In this document: positions 24,168 through 35,501 of the stretch, piece by piece
How the letters are laid out: each line of letters opens with the position of its first letter
How positions within the stretch are numbered: the stretch's first letter is position 1
Assembly (NCBI GenBank): GCA_001725355.1
Contig: MEGD01000043.1
Coordinates: 1-35,501 of the forward strand
From: Novosphingobium sp. SCN 66-18
GTDB taxonomy: Bacteria > Pseudomonadota > Alphaproteobacteria > Sphingomonadales > Sphingomonadaceae
DNA: 35,501 nucleotides
Direction of reading: 5' to 3'
Translations under genes and position numbers: made by a program
Notes under the pieces: generated by a model
The model's database searches: none
Seen by the model: only the letters and a program-made list of their open reading frames with translations
Told to the model about the DNA's origin: nothing

Positions 24168-25014
24168 GTGCGCGAATTTTTCAGGCAAGTATGCGTCCTC
24201 GCGTTCCTGGGAAGCGTGCCGGCTTCCGCCCAGGTTCCTCCGTCTCAGCCGTCTGCGGCGGCCTTGGAACCTGATGGGCCGTGGCGCGTGAATTATGCTG
24301 ATGACGGATGTCATCTGCAGCGTCATTTCGGAACCGCCAGTCAGGAGGTTACCCTTGATATTGCGAAATCGGCGCGGGCTCGACCCGGAAGGCCGCTCGC
24401 AACAGTTCGGAGCGGAGACGATCAAGGTGCCGGGCAAATCCGCACGCCTCATCGGCGCATACGATGTCGATGCGAAGCTGCTGGCAAAGGCGCCCGATAG
24501 TCAGACGGCATCGTTCTCCGTTGCGGGAGACTTATTGTTCGCACTGGATCTCAAGGATTTGGGGAGGGCATTCGCGGCGCTGCAACCGTGCTACGATGAT
24601 CTTCTGCGCGGGTGGCAGATTGATCCTGCGGGTGTTGTCAGGTCGTTCCCGGCGTCCGGTGCCGAGGGTAAAGCACACCGCGGAAATCCCGGTGTCGTGA
24701 TTGCGCAGCGCGCGGATATTCGCCCGCAAGCGATCGAACCGGACAGTTGGGTGAGCTGGAAAGATTATCCTAGCGAAGCCTTGCACTCCGAAGTCGGCGG
24801 CACCGTGGTCGTGGCGCTCACGCTGAACAGTTCCGGCCGTGTCGATGCCTGTCGTGTGGTTGTCAGCAGCAAGGTTTCGTCACTGGATCAGAAGTCGTGC
24901 GAGGTCATGTCTTCTCGCGCGCATTACACGGTGTCGGCGCCAGGAGATGGCAAGGCAGTGTTGCCCGTTGCCATCGAGCGTATTCGCTGGATTATTCCGC
25001 TGACGGGGCCTTGA
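24168..25014 (+). pseudogene. TonB-C-terminal-domain protein split by an apparent frameshift
   Basis: Two overlapping frames encode one protein. The first starts at GTG 24168 behind a fine GAAAGAGGAGA. It gives a signal peptide, MREFFRQVCVLAFLGSVPASAQ, then PWRVNYADDGCHLQRHFG and EVTLDIAKSAR. The second carries on from about 24380 as LDPEGRSQQFGAETIKVPGKSARLIGAYDVDAKLLAKA and ends with a TonB_C domain: YPSEALHSEVGGTVVVALTLNSSGRVDACRVVV. Removing one G from the GGG at 24376-24378 would join them. Real frameshift, sequencing error and recoding cannot be separated here. The gene is lower in GC than its neighbours (45-58% in the 60-base lines I counted). Confidence 0.68.
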
Positions 25015-25054
25015 TCGCCGCGGGCGACGGGCCTGGATCGTTAGCAACCGCCGG

Positions 25055-26476
25055 TCATCCCTCCCCGATCCGGTAGGGCACCAGATCGCGCTGGCTGGGA
25101 TCGACCATGATTGCCTTGTCGCTGGGGGGGAAGGCGCGCTGGTCGCAGGCGTCGCGCGGGCAGATGCGGCACGAGGCGCCGATCCGGGCGACGGCCTCGT
25201 CGCGCTGGAGGTTGAGGCCGTCGGCATAGACGAATTCGCTGGCGAGCGCGGCTTCGCAACCCAGCGCCACGGCATAGCGGCGCGGCGGGCGGTAGAAGCT
25301 GGCCGATGGCTTCACCAGCCCCTTGGCGATCGAGACATAGCGCACGCCGTCGGGCATCTCGGCCACTTGCACGTGGATGCGGTCGGGGATCGCCACCGCC
25401 TCGTGCACGATCCATAGCGGGCAGGCGCCGCCGAAGCGCCCGAACTGGAGGCGGGTGGCCGAATGGCGCTTGGTGATGTTGCCGGCCATGTCCACCCGGC
25501 AGAAGAACACCGGGATGCCGCGCGCCTGCGGGCGTTGCAGCGTGGACAGGCGGTGGCAGGTCTGTTCGAAGCTGGTGCCGAACACCTGCCGCAGCCGGTC
25601 CACGTCATGCCGCAGCGCGCGCGCGGCGGTGCGGAACTGTTCGTAGGGCATCAGCAGCGCGCCCGCGGCATAGTTGCCCAGTCCCACGGTGAGCAGCTCG
25701 CGCGCGGCGTCGCTGGCGAGCAGCGTGTCCTCGACGATCGCGGCGATGTCCTGCTCCAGCGCCATCGCGGTCAGCTGGTAGGCCATCTGGAACCGGCTGC
25801 TTTCGACCGGCTGGCTGGAATCGATCACCAGCCGCCGCTGCACCGGATCGAACAGGCGCAAGGGGCCGCCCGGCCGGTAGTCGATGGTCACGCCGCGCGC
25901 CGCGAACCAGGCCTCCATCCGGTCGATCGAGGGCGATGCCTGACCGGCGGCCAGTTCCTGCGCAAGGATCTCGGCGTGGCGATCGACCAGATCGACGTAG
26001 TTGTTGGCAAGGTGAAACCAGTCGCGCACTTCCTCCCACGGCAGGCGGCCGCCGGTGATGCCGGCCGCCACGCTGTCCGACCCCAGCGCCTCGTCCAGCA
26101 TTTCCAGCCGCTGCCGGTCGCGCCGGTGGATGGCGTGCATCCGTACGAACTGTTCGGCAAAGGCGGGGAACTGTTCGGCCACGCGCTCGATCTGCTCGCC
26201 CGGCAACGTGGCCGGCAGCAGCGGATCGGCCACCGCCTGCCGCAGCGCATCGGCCAGCAGGTCCTGCCGGTCCGGTGCAAGGTCCTCCCAGTCCACCGGG
26301 AATTGCGCGCGCAGCCGGTCGGCCAGCGCGGGGGTGAGGTGGCGCTCGTCGTTTTCAAGCTGGCACAGGTAGGACGCGCTGATGCCCAGCGCGCGCGCCA
26401 TCCCGGTCTGCAACAGGCCTCGCCGCGTTCGCAACGCGCGCAGCTGGGTTCCGGCAAAGACGCGGCGTTTGCTCAT
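25055..26476 (-). CDS. pccR: ScfR-family regulator, PccR-like
   Basis: A 473-residue short-chain fatty acyl-CoA regulator. An N-terminal XRE helix-turn-helix contains [38 protein letters not shown]. An IrrE/DUF955-like middle domain follows, without a convincing HExxH metal site. The C-terminal DUF2083 domain ends with [21 protein letters not shown], whose spaced cysteines are typical. In Rhodobacter sphaeroides, PccR activates propionyl-CoA carboxylase genes through TTTGCAAA boxes. Here the gene is divergent from pccB, and three such boxes lie between them. I chose ATG 26476; an in-frame TTG at 26512 lies inside the boxes. The name pccR is inferred from context. Confidence 0.87.
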   Translation of the reverse strand: MSKRRVFAGTQLRALRTRRGLLQTGMARALGISASYLCQLENDERHLTPALADRLRAQFPVDWEDLAPDRQDLLADALRQAVADPLLPATLPGEQIERVAEQFPAFAEQFVRMHAIHRRDRQRLEMLDEALGSDSVAAGITGGRLPWEEVRDWFHLANNYVDLVDRHAEILAQELAAGQASPSIDRMEAWFAARGVTIDYRPGGPLRLFDPVQRRLVIDSSQPVESSRFQMAYQLTAMALEQDIAAIVEDTLLASDAARELLTVGLGNYAAGALLMPYEQFRTAARALRHDVDRLRQVFGTSFEQTCHRLSTLQRPQARGIPVFFCRVDMAGNITKRHSATRLQFGRFGGACPLWIVHEAVAIPDRIHVQVAEMPDGVRYVSIAKGLVKPSASFYRPPRRYAVALGCEAALASEFVYADGLNLQRDEAVARIGASCRICPRDACDQRAFPPSDKAIMVDPSQRDLVPYRIGEG

Positions 26477-26490
26477 GCTTTGGTCGATAA

Positions 26491-26521
26491 TTTGCAAATC
26501 TGCGCTTTGCAAGTTTGCAAC
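26491..26521. promoter_or_regulatory. Three TTTGCAA boxes: probable PccR operator
   Basis: TTTGCAAA at 26491-26498, TTTGCAAG at 26506-26513 and TTTGCAAC at 26514-26521 lie between pccR and pccB. The known PccR site is a pair of TTTGCAAA palindromes four bases apart. Here the first gap is seven bases and the second is zero. The boxes end about 70 bases before the pccB start and begin 15 bases before the regulator start, so they could activate pccB and repress pccR. Confidence 0.8.
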
Positions 26522-26590
26522 TTAACATTGGACTCAGCGGTCCTGTTGCGCCATCGCGGCGGATTATCTGGTCAGGTTTGGGGCGAGGAT

Positions 26591-28117
<1,527 letters not shown>

Positions 28118-28143
28118 GCGCGGATCTGGGCTGAGGATTTATC

Positions 28144-29322
28144 ATGACCGACATCTACATCGTTTCCGGCGCGCGCACGGCCATCGGCACGTTTGGCGGC
28201 AGCTTGGCCTCGTTCCGTCCGGCGGACCTGGGTACCATCGTCATCAAGGAGGCGATCGCCCGCGCGGGTCTCACGCCGGACAAGATCGAGAACGTGGTGA
28301 TCGGCACGGTGGTGCCGACGCAGCCCAAGGACGCCTATGTCAGCCGCGTCGCGGCGGTCAATGCGGGCGTCCCGATCGAAAGCCCGGCGATGAACGTCAA
28401 CCGGCTGTGCGGTTCGGGCCTGCAGGCGATCGTTTCGGCGGCGCAGGGCATCGCGCTGGGTGAGCAGAAGATCGCCATCGGCGGTGGGGCGGAAGTCATG
28501 TCGAACGCGCCGCACATGGTGCTCACCGCGCGCAACGGGCAGAAGATGGGCGACCAGGTGATGATGGACGCCATGCTCGGCGCGCTGCATGACCCGTTCG
28601 AGAACATCCACATGGGCGTGACGGCGGAGAACGTGGCCGACCGGCTCGCGATCAGCCGCGAGGAGCAGGACGCGCTGGCGGTGGAAAGCCACAAGCGCGC
28701 CGCCGCGGCGACGGCGGCGGGCTATTTCAAGGAACAGATCGTCCCGGTCGAGGTCAAGACCCGCAAGGGCGTGACCGTGTTCGATGCCGACGAGCATTTC
28801 CGCGCCGACGCCAGCGTGGAGGCGATGGCCGCGCTGCGCCCGGTGTTCAAGAAGGACGGCACCGTCACCGCCGGCAACGCCAGCGGCATCAACGATGGCG
28901 CGGGCGCGGTGGTGCTGGCGAGCGGCGAGGCGGTCGAGGAACTGGGCCTCAAGCCCATGGCCCGAATTCTCGGCTGGGGCCACGCCGGCGTGGAACCGGG
29001 CGTGATGGGTCTTGGCCCGGTCAAGGCGGTGCCGGTGGCGCTGAAGCGCGCGGGGCTGACGCTCGACCAGATCGATGTGATCGAAAGCAACGAGGCGTTC
29101 GCTGCGCAGGCTTGCGGCGTGGCCAAGGAACTTGGTTTCGCTCCCGCCAAGACCAATCCCAACGGTTCGGGCATCTCGCTCGGCCATCCGATCGGCGCGA
29201 CCGGGGCGATCCTGACGATCAAGACGATGTACGAGCTGGCCCGCACCGGCGGAAAGTATGGCCTGATTACGATGTGCATCGGTGGCGGCCAGGGCATCGC
29301 CATGGTTGTGGAGCGCGTGTGA
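28144..29322 (+). CDS. Acetyl-CoA C-acetyltransferase (beta-ketothiolase)
   Basis: A 392-residue biosynthetic-type thiolase, near PhaA/AtoB/BktB. The nucleophile is C89 in VNRLCGSGLQAI. NEAFAAQACG, GSGISLGHPIGATG and MCIGGGQGIAM supply the other catalytic loops. It may cleave 3-ketovaleryl-CoA or 2-methylacetoacetyl-CoA to acetyl- and propionyl-CoA, feeding the adjacent carboxylase, or run in the condensing direction. Position between pccB and the epimerase gene supports a role in propionyl-CoA release from odd-chain or branched-chain substrates. The gap to pccB is 26 bases, so co-transcription is likely. Confidence 0.93.
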   Translation: MTDIYIVSGARTAIGTFGGSLASFRPADLGTIVIKEAIARAGLTPDKIENVVIGTVVPTQPKDAYVSRVAAVNAGVPIESPAMNVNRLCGSGLQAIVSAAQGIALGEQKIAIGGGAEVMSNAPHMVLTARNGQKMGDQVMMDAMLGALHDPFENIHMGVTAENVADRLAISREEQDALAVESHKRAAAATAAGYFKEQIVPVEVKTRKGVTVFDADEHFRADASVEAMAALRPVFKKDGTVTAGNASGINDGAGAVVLASGEAVEELGLKPMARILGWGHAGVEPGVMGLGPVKAVPVALKRAGLTLDQIDVIESNEAFAAQACGVAKELGFAPAKTNPNGSGISLGHPIGATGAILTIKTMYELARTGGKYGLITMCIGGGQGIAMVVERV

Positions 29323-29323
29323 C

Positions 29324-29761
29324 ATGAAGCTGGGACGCCTGAACCACGTCGGCGTGGCGACGCCGGACATCGACGCCGCTATCGCGTTCTATCGGGATGT
29401 GATGGGGGCGACGGACATCACCGAGCCGTTCGTGCTGGAGAGCCAGCAGGTGCGCGTGTGCTTTGTCAACACGCCGGGCGAGGATGGAACCGCCGGCACG
29501 CAGATCGAACTGATCCAGCCGACCAGTCCGGACAGCGCCGTGGGCAAGTGGCTCGCCGCCAACCCGCTCGGTGGCCAGCACCACCTCTGCTACGAAGTGC
29601 CCGACATCCACGCGGCCAAGGCCTGGTTCGAAAGCAAGGGCAAGCGCGTGCTGGGCGAACCGCGCATCGGCGCGCACGGCACGCTGATCTTCTTTGTGCA
29701 TCCCCGCGACATGGGCGGGCAGCTGACCGAGATCATGGAAACGCCGAAAGAGGCGCACTGA
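29324..29761 (+). CDS. mce: Methylmalonyl-CoA epimerase
   Basis: A 145-residue vicinal-oxygen-chelate enzyme that would interconvert (S)- and (R)-methylmalonyl-CoA, linking PccAB to the mutase. The two beta-alpha-beta-beta-beta modules begin [18 protein letters not shown] and [18 protein letters not shown]. Metal ligands are H8, a His of GGQHHLC, and the Glu of LTEIME near the C-terminus. [11 protein letters not shown] is characteristic of the family. The ATG lies one base after the thiolase stop (TGACATG), so translation is probably coupled. Confidence 0.95.
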   Translation: MKLGRLNHVGVATPDIDAAIAFYRDVMGATDITEPFVLESQQVRVCFVNTPGEDGTAGTQIELIQPTSPDSAVGKWLAANPLGGQHHLCYEVPDIHAAKAWFESKGKRVLGEPRIGAHGTLIFFVHPRDMGGQLTEIMETPKEAH

Positions 29762-29770
29762 CCACACGCC

Positions 29771-29832
29771 GTTCGTGTCGAGCGAAGTCGAGACACGGGC
29801 GCGCAGGGTTCTCGACTTCGCTCGAACCGAAC
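29771..29832. repeat. Sphingomonad-type inverted repeat inside the operon
   Basis: Two 16-base arms match exactly: TCGAGCGAAGTCGAGA (29778-29793) and its inverse (29810-29825). With outer GTTCG-type ends, each arm extends to 23 bases with two mismatches. This TCGAGCGAAGTCGAGA element recurs between genes in many sphingomonads. Here it fills most of the 89-base gap between mce and the mutase gene. It could act as an RNA-stability hairpin or partial terminator. Confidence 0.8.
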
Positions 29833-29850
29833 GGGCCTAGGGACAAGATC

Positions 29851-31986
<2,136 letters not shown>

Positions 31987-32019
31987 TAGGGTCGCGTGCC
32001 CTACACGAAGGAGGATGCC

Positions 32020-33303
32020 ATGACGCAGAAGCTTGAGACGCTGACGGTCCATGCCGGGTGCGAGCCCGATCCGACGACCAAGGCGCGGATCACGCCGATC
32101 TACCAGACGGCCAGCTATGTGTTCGACAGTGCCGAACACGCGGCGAACCTCTTCGCCCTGGCCGAATTCGGCAATATCTACAGCCGCATCATGAACCCCA
32201 CCAATGCCGCGCTCGAAGCGAAGATCGCGGCATTGGAAGGGGGCGTCGGCGCATTGGGCGTGGCGTCAGGCCATGCCGCGCAGTTCATCGTGTTCCACAC
32301 CCTGATGGAGCCGGGCTGCGAGATCGTGGCCGCCAAGAAGCTCTACGGCGGCACGCTCAACCAGTTCGCGCACAGCTTCGCCAAGTTCGGCTGGAAGGCC
32401 GTGTTCGTCGACGCGGACGATCCGGCCGCCGTCGCCGCGGCGATCACCGACAAGACGCGCGGCGTGTTCATCGAAAGCCTCGCCAACCCCGGCGGCGTGG
32501 TGCTGGACATCGCGGCGATTGCCGACGTCGCCCATTCGGCGGGCGTGCCGCTGATCGTGGACAATACCATGGCGAGCCCCGCGCTCTGCCGCCCGATTGA
32601 ACACGGCGCGGACATCGTCGTCCATTCATGCACCAAGTTCCTCAACGGCCACGGCAATTCCATCGGCGGACTGATCGTGGATTCGGGCAAGTTCGACTGG
32701 GCGGCAAGCGACAAGTTCCCCTCGCTGACCCAGCCCAACCCCAGCTACCACGGCGCGGTGCTGACCGAGGCGCTGAAGCCCGTCGGCCCGATCGCCTTCA
32801 TCATCGGCTGCCGCGTGCTGGGCTTGCGCGACCTTGGCCCGGCGATGGCGCCGATGAACGCCTTCCTCACGCTGACCGGCATGGAAACGCTGGCGCTGCG
32901 CATGGAGCGGCATTGCAGCAACGCGCTGCACCTCGCGCAGTGGCTGCAGAACCATCCGAAGGTGGCCTGGGTGAGCTATGCCGGCCTGCCGGAGGACCCC
33001 TATCACCAGCTGGCCAAGCAGTACCTTGGCGGCAAGGGCGGCGCGGTCTTCACCTTCGGCGTGAAGGGCGGGTACGAGGCGGGCGTGAAGCTGGTCCAGT
33101 CGGCCAAGCTGTTCAGCCACCTCGCCAACATCGGCGATACCCGCTCGCTCATCATCCACCCCGCCTCGACCACGCACAGCCAGCTGGGCGAGGAGGAGCT
33201 GGTCGCCGCCGGCGCCGGGCCGGACACGGTGCGCGTGTCGGTGGGCATCGAGCACATCGACGATATCGTGGCCGATCTGGCGCAGGCGCTCGAACAGGTC
33301 TGA
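32020..33303 (+). CDS. metY: O-acetylhomoserine sulfhydrylase-like PLP enzyme
   Basis: A 427-residue Cys/Met-metabolism PLP enzyme. The cofactor lysine is K206 in HSCTKFLNGHGNSIGG; D181 in VDNT contacts the PLP ring, and YSRIMNPTNAALE plus GVASGHAAQ bind phosphate. Length and the long C-terminal domain fit MetY (O-acetylhomoserine aminocarboxypropyltransferase), not the shorter methionine gamma-lyase. Such enzymes make homocysteine from O-acetylhomoserine and sulfide; gamma-elimination to 2-oxobutyrate is a possible side activity. The start has the best Shine-Dalgarno of the operon, AAGGAGGA, six bases upstream. It sits 33 bases after the mutase gene, an unexpected place for a methionine-synthesis enzyme. 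Confidence 0.88.
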   Translation: MTQKLETLTVHAGCEPDPTTKARITPIYQTASYVFDSAEHAANLFALAEFGNIYSRIMNPTNAALEAKIAALEGGVGALGVASGHAAQFIVFHTLMEPGCEIVAAKKLYGGTLNQFAHSFAKFGWKAVFVDADDPAAVAAAITDKTRGVFIESLANPGGVVLDIAAIADVAHSAGVPLIVDNTMASPALCRPIEHGADIVVHSCTKFLNGHGNSIGGLIVDSGKFDWAASDKFPSLTQPNPSYHGAVLTEALKPVGPIAFIIGCRVLGLRDLGPAMAPMNAFLTLTGMETLALRMERHCSNALHLAQWLQNHPKVAWVSYAGLPEDPYHQLAKQYLGGKGGAVFTFGVKGGYEAGVKLVQSAKLFSHLANIGDTRSLIIHPASTTHSQLGEEELVAAGAGPDTVRVSVGIEHIDDIVADLAQALEQV

Positions 33304-33335
33304 ATTACAGTAATTGCAGCGACGGAAAGATAGGC

Positions 33336-35357
33336 ATGTTCAAGAAGATCCTCATCGCCAACCGTGGCGAAATCGCCTGCCGGGTCATCAAGACCGCGCG
33401 CCGGATGGGCATCCGGACGGTGGCCGTCTATTCGGATGCCGATGCGCGCGCGCCGTTCGTGCAGATGGCGGACGAGGCGGTGCACATCGGTCCGTCGCCG
33501 GCCGCGCAGTCGTACCTGATCGCGGACAAGATCATCGCGGCGTGCAAGCAGACCGGCGCGGAAGCGGTGCATCCGGGCTATGGCTTCCTGTCCGAGCGGA
33601 CGTCGTTTGCCGAAGCGCTGGCGGCGGAGAACATCGCGTTCATCGGGCCGCCGGTGGGCGCGATCGCGGCGATGGGCGACAAGATCGAATCCAAGAAGCT
33701 GGCCAAGCAGGCGGGCGTCAACGTGGTGCCCGGCTTCGTGGGCGAGATCGAGGATACCGAGCACGCGGTCCGCATCTCCAACGAGATCGGCTATCCGGTT
33801 ATGATGAAGGCCTCGGCCGGCGGTGGCGGCAAGGGCATGCGTCTTGCCTACAACGAGAAGGACGTGCGCGAAGGCTTCGAGAGCGTGAAGCGCGAGGGCC
33901 TCAATTCGTTCGGTGACGATCGCGTGTTCATCGAGAAGTTCATTCTCGATCCGCGCCACATCGAGATCCAGATCCTGGGCGATAAGCACGGCAACATCCT
34001 CTACCTCAACGAACGGGAATGCTCGATCCAGCGCCGCCACCAGAAGGTGGTGGAGGAAGCGCCTTCGCCGTTCGTCACGCCCAAGATGCGCAAGGCCATG
34101 GGCGAACAGTGCGTCGCGCTGGCGCGGGCGGTGGGCTACTATTCGGCCGGCACCGTCGAACTGATCGTCTCGGGCGCGGACCAGACGGGCGAAAGCTTCT
34201 ACTTCCTGGAAATGAACACCCGCCTGCAGGTGGAGCATCCCGTCACCGAGGCGATTACCGGCATCGACCTGGTCGAACAGATGATCCGCGTCGCCTATGG
34301 CGAGAAGCTGGCGATGACGCAGGACGACGTGAAGATCGACGGCTGGGCGATCGAGAACCGCGTCTATGCCGAAGACCCCTATCGCGGGTTCCTGCCCTCG
34401 ACCGGCCGCCTGGTCCGCTACAATCCGCCGCTGGCCGGCTGGACCGACGACGGTGAGGCCAATGGCCGTCGCGGCGTGGACGGCGTGCGCGTGGACGACG
34501 GCGTCTATGAAGGCGGCGAAGTCTCGATGTTCTACGACCCGATGATCGCCAAGCTGATCACGTGGGGGCGGACGCGCGACGAGGCGGCGGACCGGCAGAT
34601 CGCCGCGCTGGATGCCTTCGAGATCGAGGGGCTGGGCCACAACATCGATTTCGTCAGCGCGATCATGCAGCACCCGCGCTTCCGGTCGGGTGAGTTGACC
34701 ACGGGCTTCATTGCCGAGGAATATCCCGAAGGTTTCCACGGCGCGGCGACGTCGGATGCGCTGAAGCGCACGCTGGCGGGGCTGGCGGGCTTCCTCGCCA
34801 CCGCGCGGGCCGACCGTTCGCGGCAGATCGACGGCCAGTTGGGCGATGAACTCGATCCGCCGTCCTCATGGGCGGTGAAGATCGCGGGCGAAACCCATGC
34901 GGTCGAAGTGGGCGGCGACACGATCACCGTCGACGGGGCCGAGATCGACCTCGCGCTCGAATACACGCCGGGCGATCGCCTCATCCATGCCGAGGCCGAT
35001 GGCGAGGCGCTGATTGTCAAGGTCGAGGCGAAGGCTTCGGGCCTGCGCCTGACCACGCGGGGCGCGATCCACGATGTTCAGGTCCTGCCCGGGCACATCG
35101 CGCATCTGGCGCGGCACATGATCGAAAAGGTGCCGCCGGATATGTCCAAGTACCTCGTCTGCCCGATGCCTGGACTGCTCGTGGCGCTGAACGTGGGCGA
35201 AGGCGATGCGGTGGAAGCGGGGCAGCCGCTCGCCGTGATCGAGGCGATGAAGATGGAAAACATCCTGCGCGCGGAAAAGGCTGGCAAGGTCAAGGCCGTC
35301 AATGCCAAGGCGGGCGACAGCCTGGCCGTGGATGCCATCATTCTGGAACTTGAATAA
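33336..35357 (+). CDS. pccA: Propionyl-CoA carboxylase alpha (biotin) subunit
   Basis: A 673-residue biotin carboxylase subunit. The N-terminal biotin carboxylase domain carries KILIANRGEIACRVI, HPGYGFLSER, the ATP-grasp loop KASAGGGGKGM, and FLEMNTRLQVEHPVTE. The middle BT domain spans about 480-590. The C-terminal biotinyl domain has EAMKMEN, with K639 as the biotin site, 34 residues from the end. It would carboxylate its own biotin with ATP and bicarbonate and pass it to PccB. The subunit genes are separated by four other genes, unusual in pcc loci but common in this group. Its Shine-Dalgarno is poor (GGAAAGATAGG). Confidence 0.96.
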   Translation: MFKKILIANRGEIACRVIKTARRMGIRTVAVYSDADARAPFVQMADEAVHIGPSPAAQSYLIADKIIAACKQTGAEAVHPGYGFLSERTSFAEALAAENIAFIGPPVGAIAAMGDKIESKKLAKQAGVNVVPGFVGEIEDTEHAVRISNEIGYPVMMKASAGGGGKGMRLAYNEKDVREGFESVKREGLNSFGDDRVFIEKFILDPRHIEIQILGDKHGNILYLNERECSIQRRHQKVVEEAPSPFVTPKMRKAMGEQCVALARAVGYYSAGTVELIVSGADQTGESFYFLEMNTRLQVEHPVTEAITGIDLVEQMIRVAYGEKLAMTQDDVKIDGWAIENRVYAEDPYRGFLPSTGRLVRYNPPLAGWTDDGEANGRRGVDGVRVDDGVYEGGEVSMFYDPMIAKLITWGRTRDEAADRQIAALDAFEIEGLGHNIDFVSAIMQHPRFRSGELTTGFIAEEYPEGFHGAATSDALKRTLAGLAGFLATARADRSRQIDGQLGDELDPPSSWAVKIAGETHAVEVGGDTITVDGAEIDLALEYTPGDRLIHAEADGEALIVKVEAKASGLRLTTRGAIHDVQVLPGHIAHLARHMIEKVPPDMSKYLVCPMPGLLVALNVGEGDAVEAGQPLAVIEAMKMENILRAEKAGKVKAVNAKAGDSLAVDAIILELE

Positions 35358-35405
35358 GTCATCCGGGGCCGCGCCTGCCGCCCCGTCGAAGAGAGGAAAG
35401 CTGCG

Positions 35406-35501
35406 ATGAAAGCCCTGGTCTGCGTGAAGCGGGTGATTGATTACAACGTGAAGCCGCGAGTGAAGGGTGATGGGACGGGTGTTGATCTTGCGAACGTGAA
35501 G
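35406..35501 (+). CDS. etfB: Electron transfer flavoprotein beta subunit, 5' part
   Basis: The first 32 codons read [20 protein letters not shown]..., the standard N-terminus of EtfB, which binds AMP and, with EtfA, accepts electrons from acyl-CoA dehydrogenases. The gene runs past the window. A strong GAGAGGAAAG lies just upstream, and the gap to pccA is 48 bases with no clear terminator, so it may belong to the same operon. Confidence 0.88.
   Translation, partial: MKALVCVKRVIDYNVKPRVKGDGTGVDLANVK

Noticed and set aside
25463-26590. Upstream extension of the pccB frame antisense to pccR
   Set aside because: Conserved PccB sequence begins only at ATG 26591, and the preceding part is antisense to a well-supported regulator.
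33003-34739. Minus-strand open frame of 578 codons opposite pccA
   Set aside because: Same shadow effect; pccA on the other strand is unmistakable.

Overview
The window is chromosomal DNA from a high-GC alphaproteobacterium, most likely a sphingomonad close to Novosphingobium. The main clues are DivK beside a DUF3572 gene, frequent GTG/TTG starts, a zinc-site-less alphaproteobacterial DksA, a ScfR/PccR-type regulator divergent from pccB, and intergenic inverted repeats of a kind common in sphingomonads. The assignment is inferred from protein style and gene order; no database search was run. I see no insertion sequence, integrase, phage gene or CRISPR array.

Region 1 (1-12942) is mostly housekeeping. 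It starts with a truncated minus-strand gene and an orphan membrane protein resembling the Pycsar effector PycTM, convergent with divK. A tightly overlapped plus-strand run follows: DUF3572, HAD hydrolase, RidA, glycerophosphodiester phosphodiesterase and FemAB-like acyltransferase. Next come a Sel1-repeat protein, dksA, a PilZ protein, an orphan solute-binding lipoprotein, a DUF4112 protein, an SDHAF4-like assembly factor, rsmB, msrA, an exported methyltransferase-like protein, an N-carbamoylputrescine amidase, folK and tRNA-Lys(UUU).

Region 2 (13048-22522) is an acyl-CoA catabolic locus in two divergent arms. The minus-strand arm reads thioesterase, serine hydrolase, 3-hydroxyacyl-CoA dehydrogenase, acyl-CoA ligase, thiolase. 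The plus-strand arm holds a second acyl-CoA ligase and a regulator with two TetR modules in one chain. The parts suggest ester cleavage, CoA activation, beta-oxidation and thiolysis of an unknown carboxylic acid. No acyl-CoA dehydrogenase or enoyl-CoA hydratase lies here.

Region 3 (22489-25014) holds a small putative membrane protein, a DctA-type dicarboxylate symporter, and a TonB-C-terminal-domain gene broken by an apparent frameshift in a stretch of lower GC.

Region 4 (25055-35501) is a propionyl-CoA/methylmalonyl-CoA operon. A PccR-like regulator is divergent from pccB, with three TTTGCAA units between them. Downstream are a beta-ketothiolase, methylmalonyl-CoA epimerase, methylmalonyl-CoA mutase, an O-acetylhomoserine sulfhydrylase-like PLP enzyme, pccA and the start of etfB. 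Together they would carry propionyl-CoA from odd-chain, branched-chain or methionine breakdown to succinyl-CoA.
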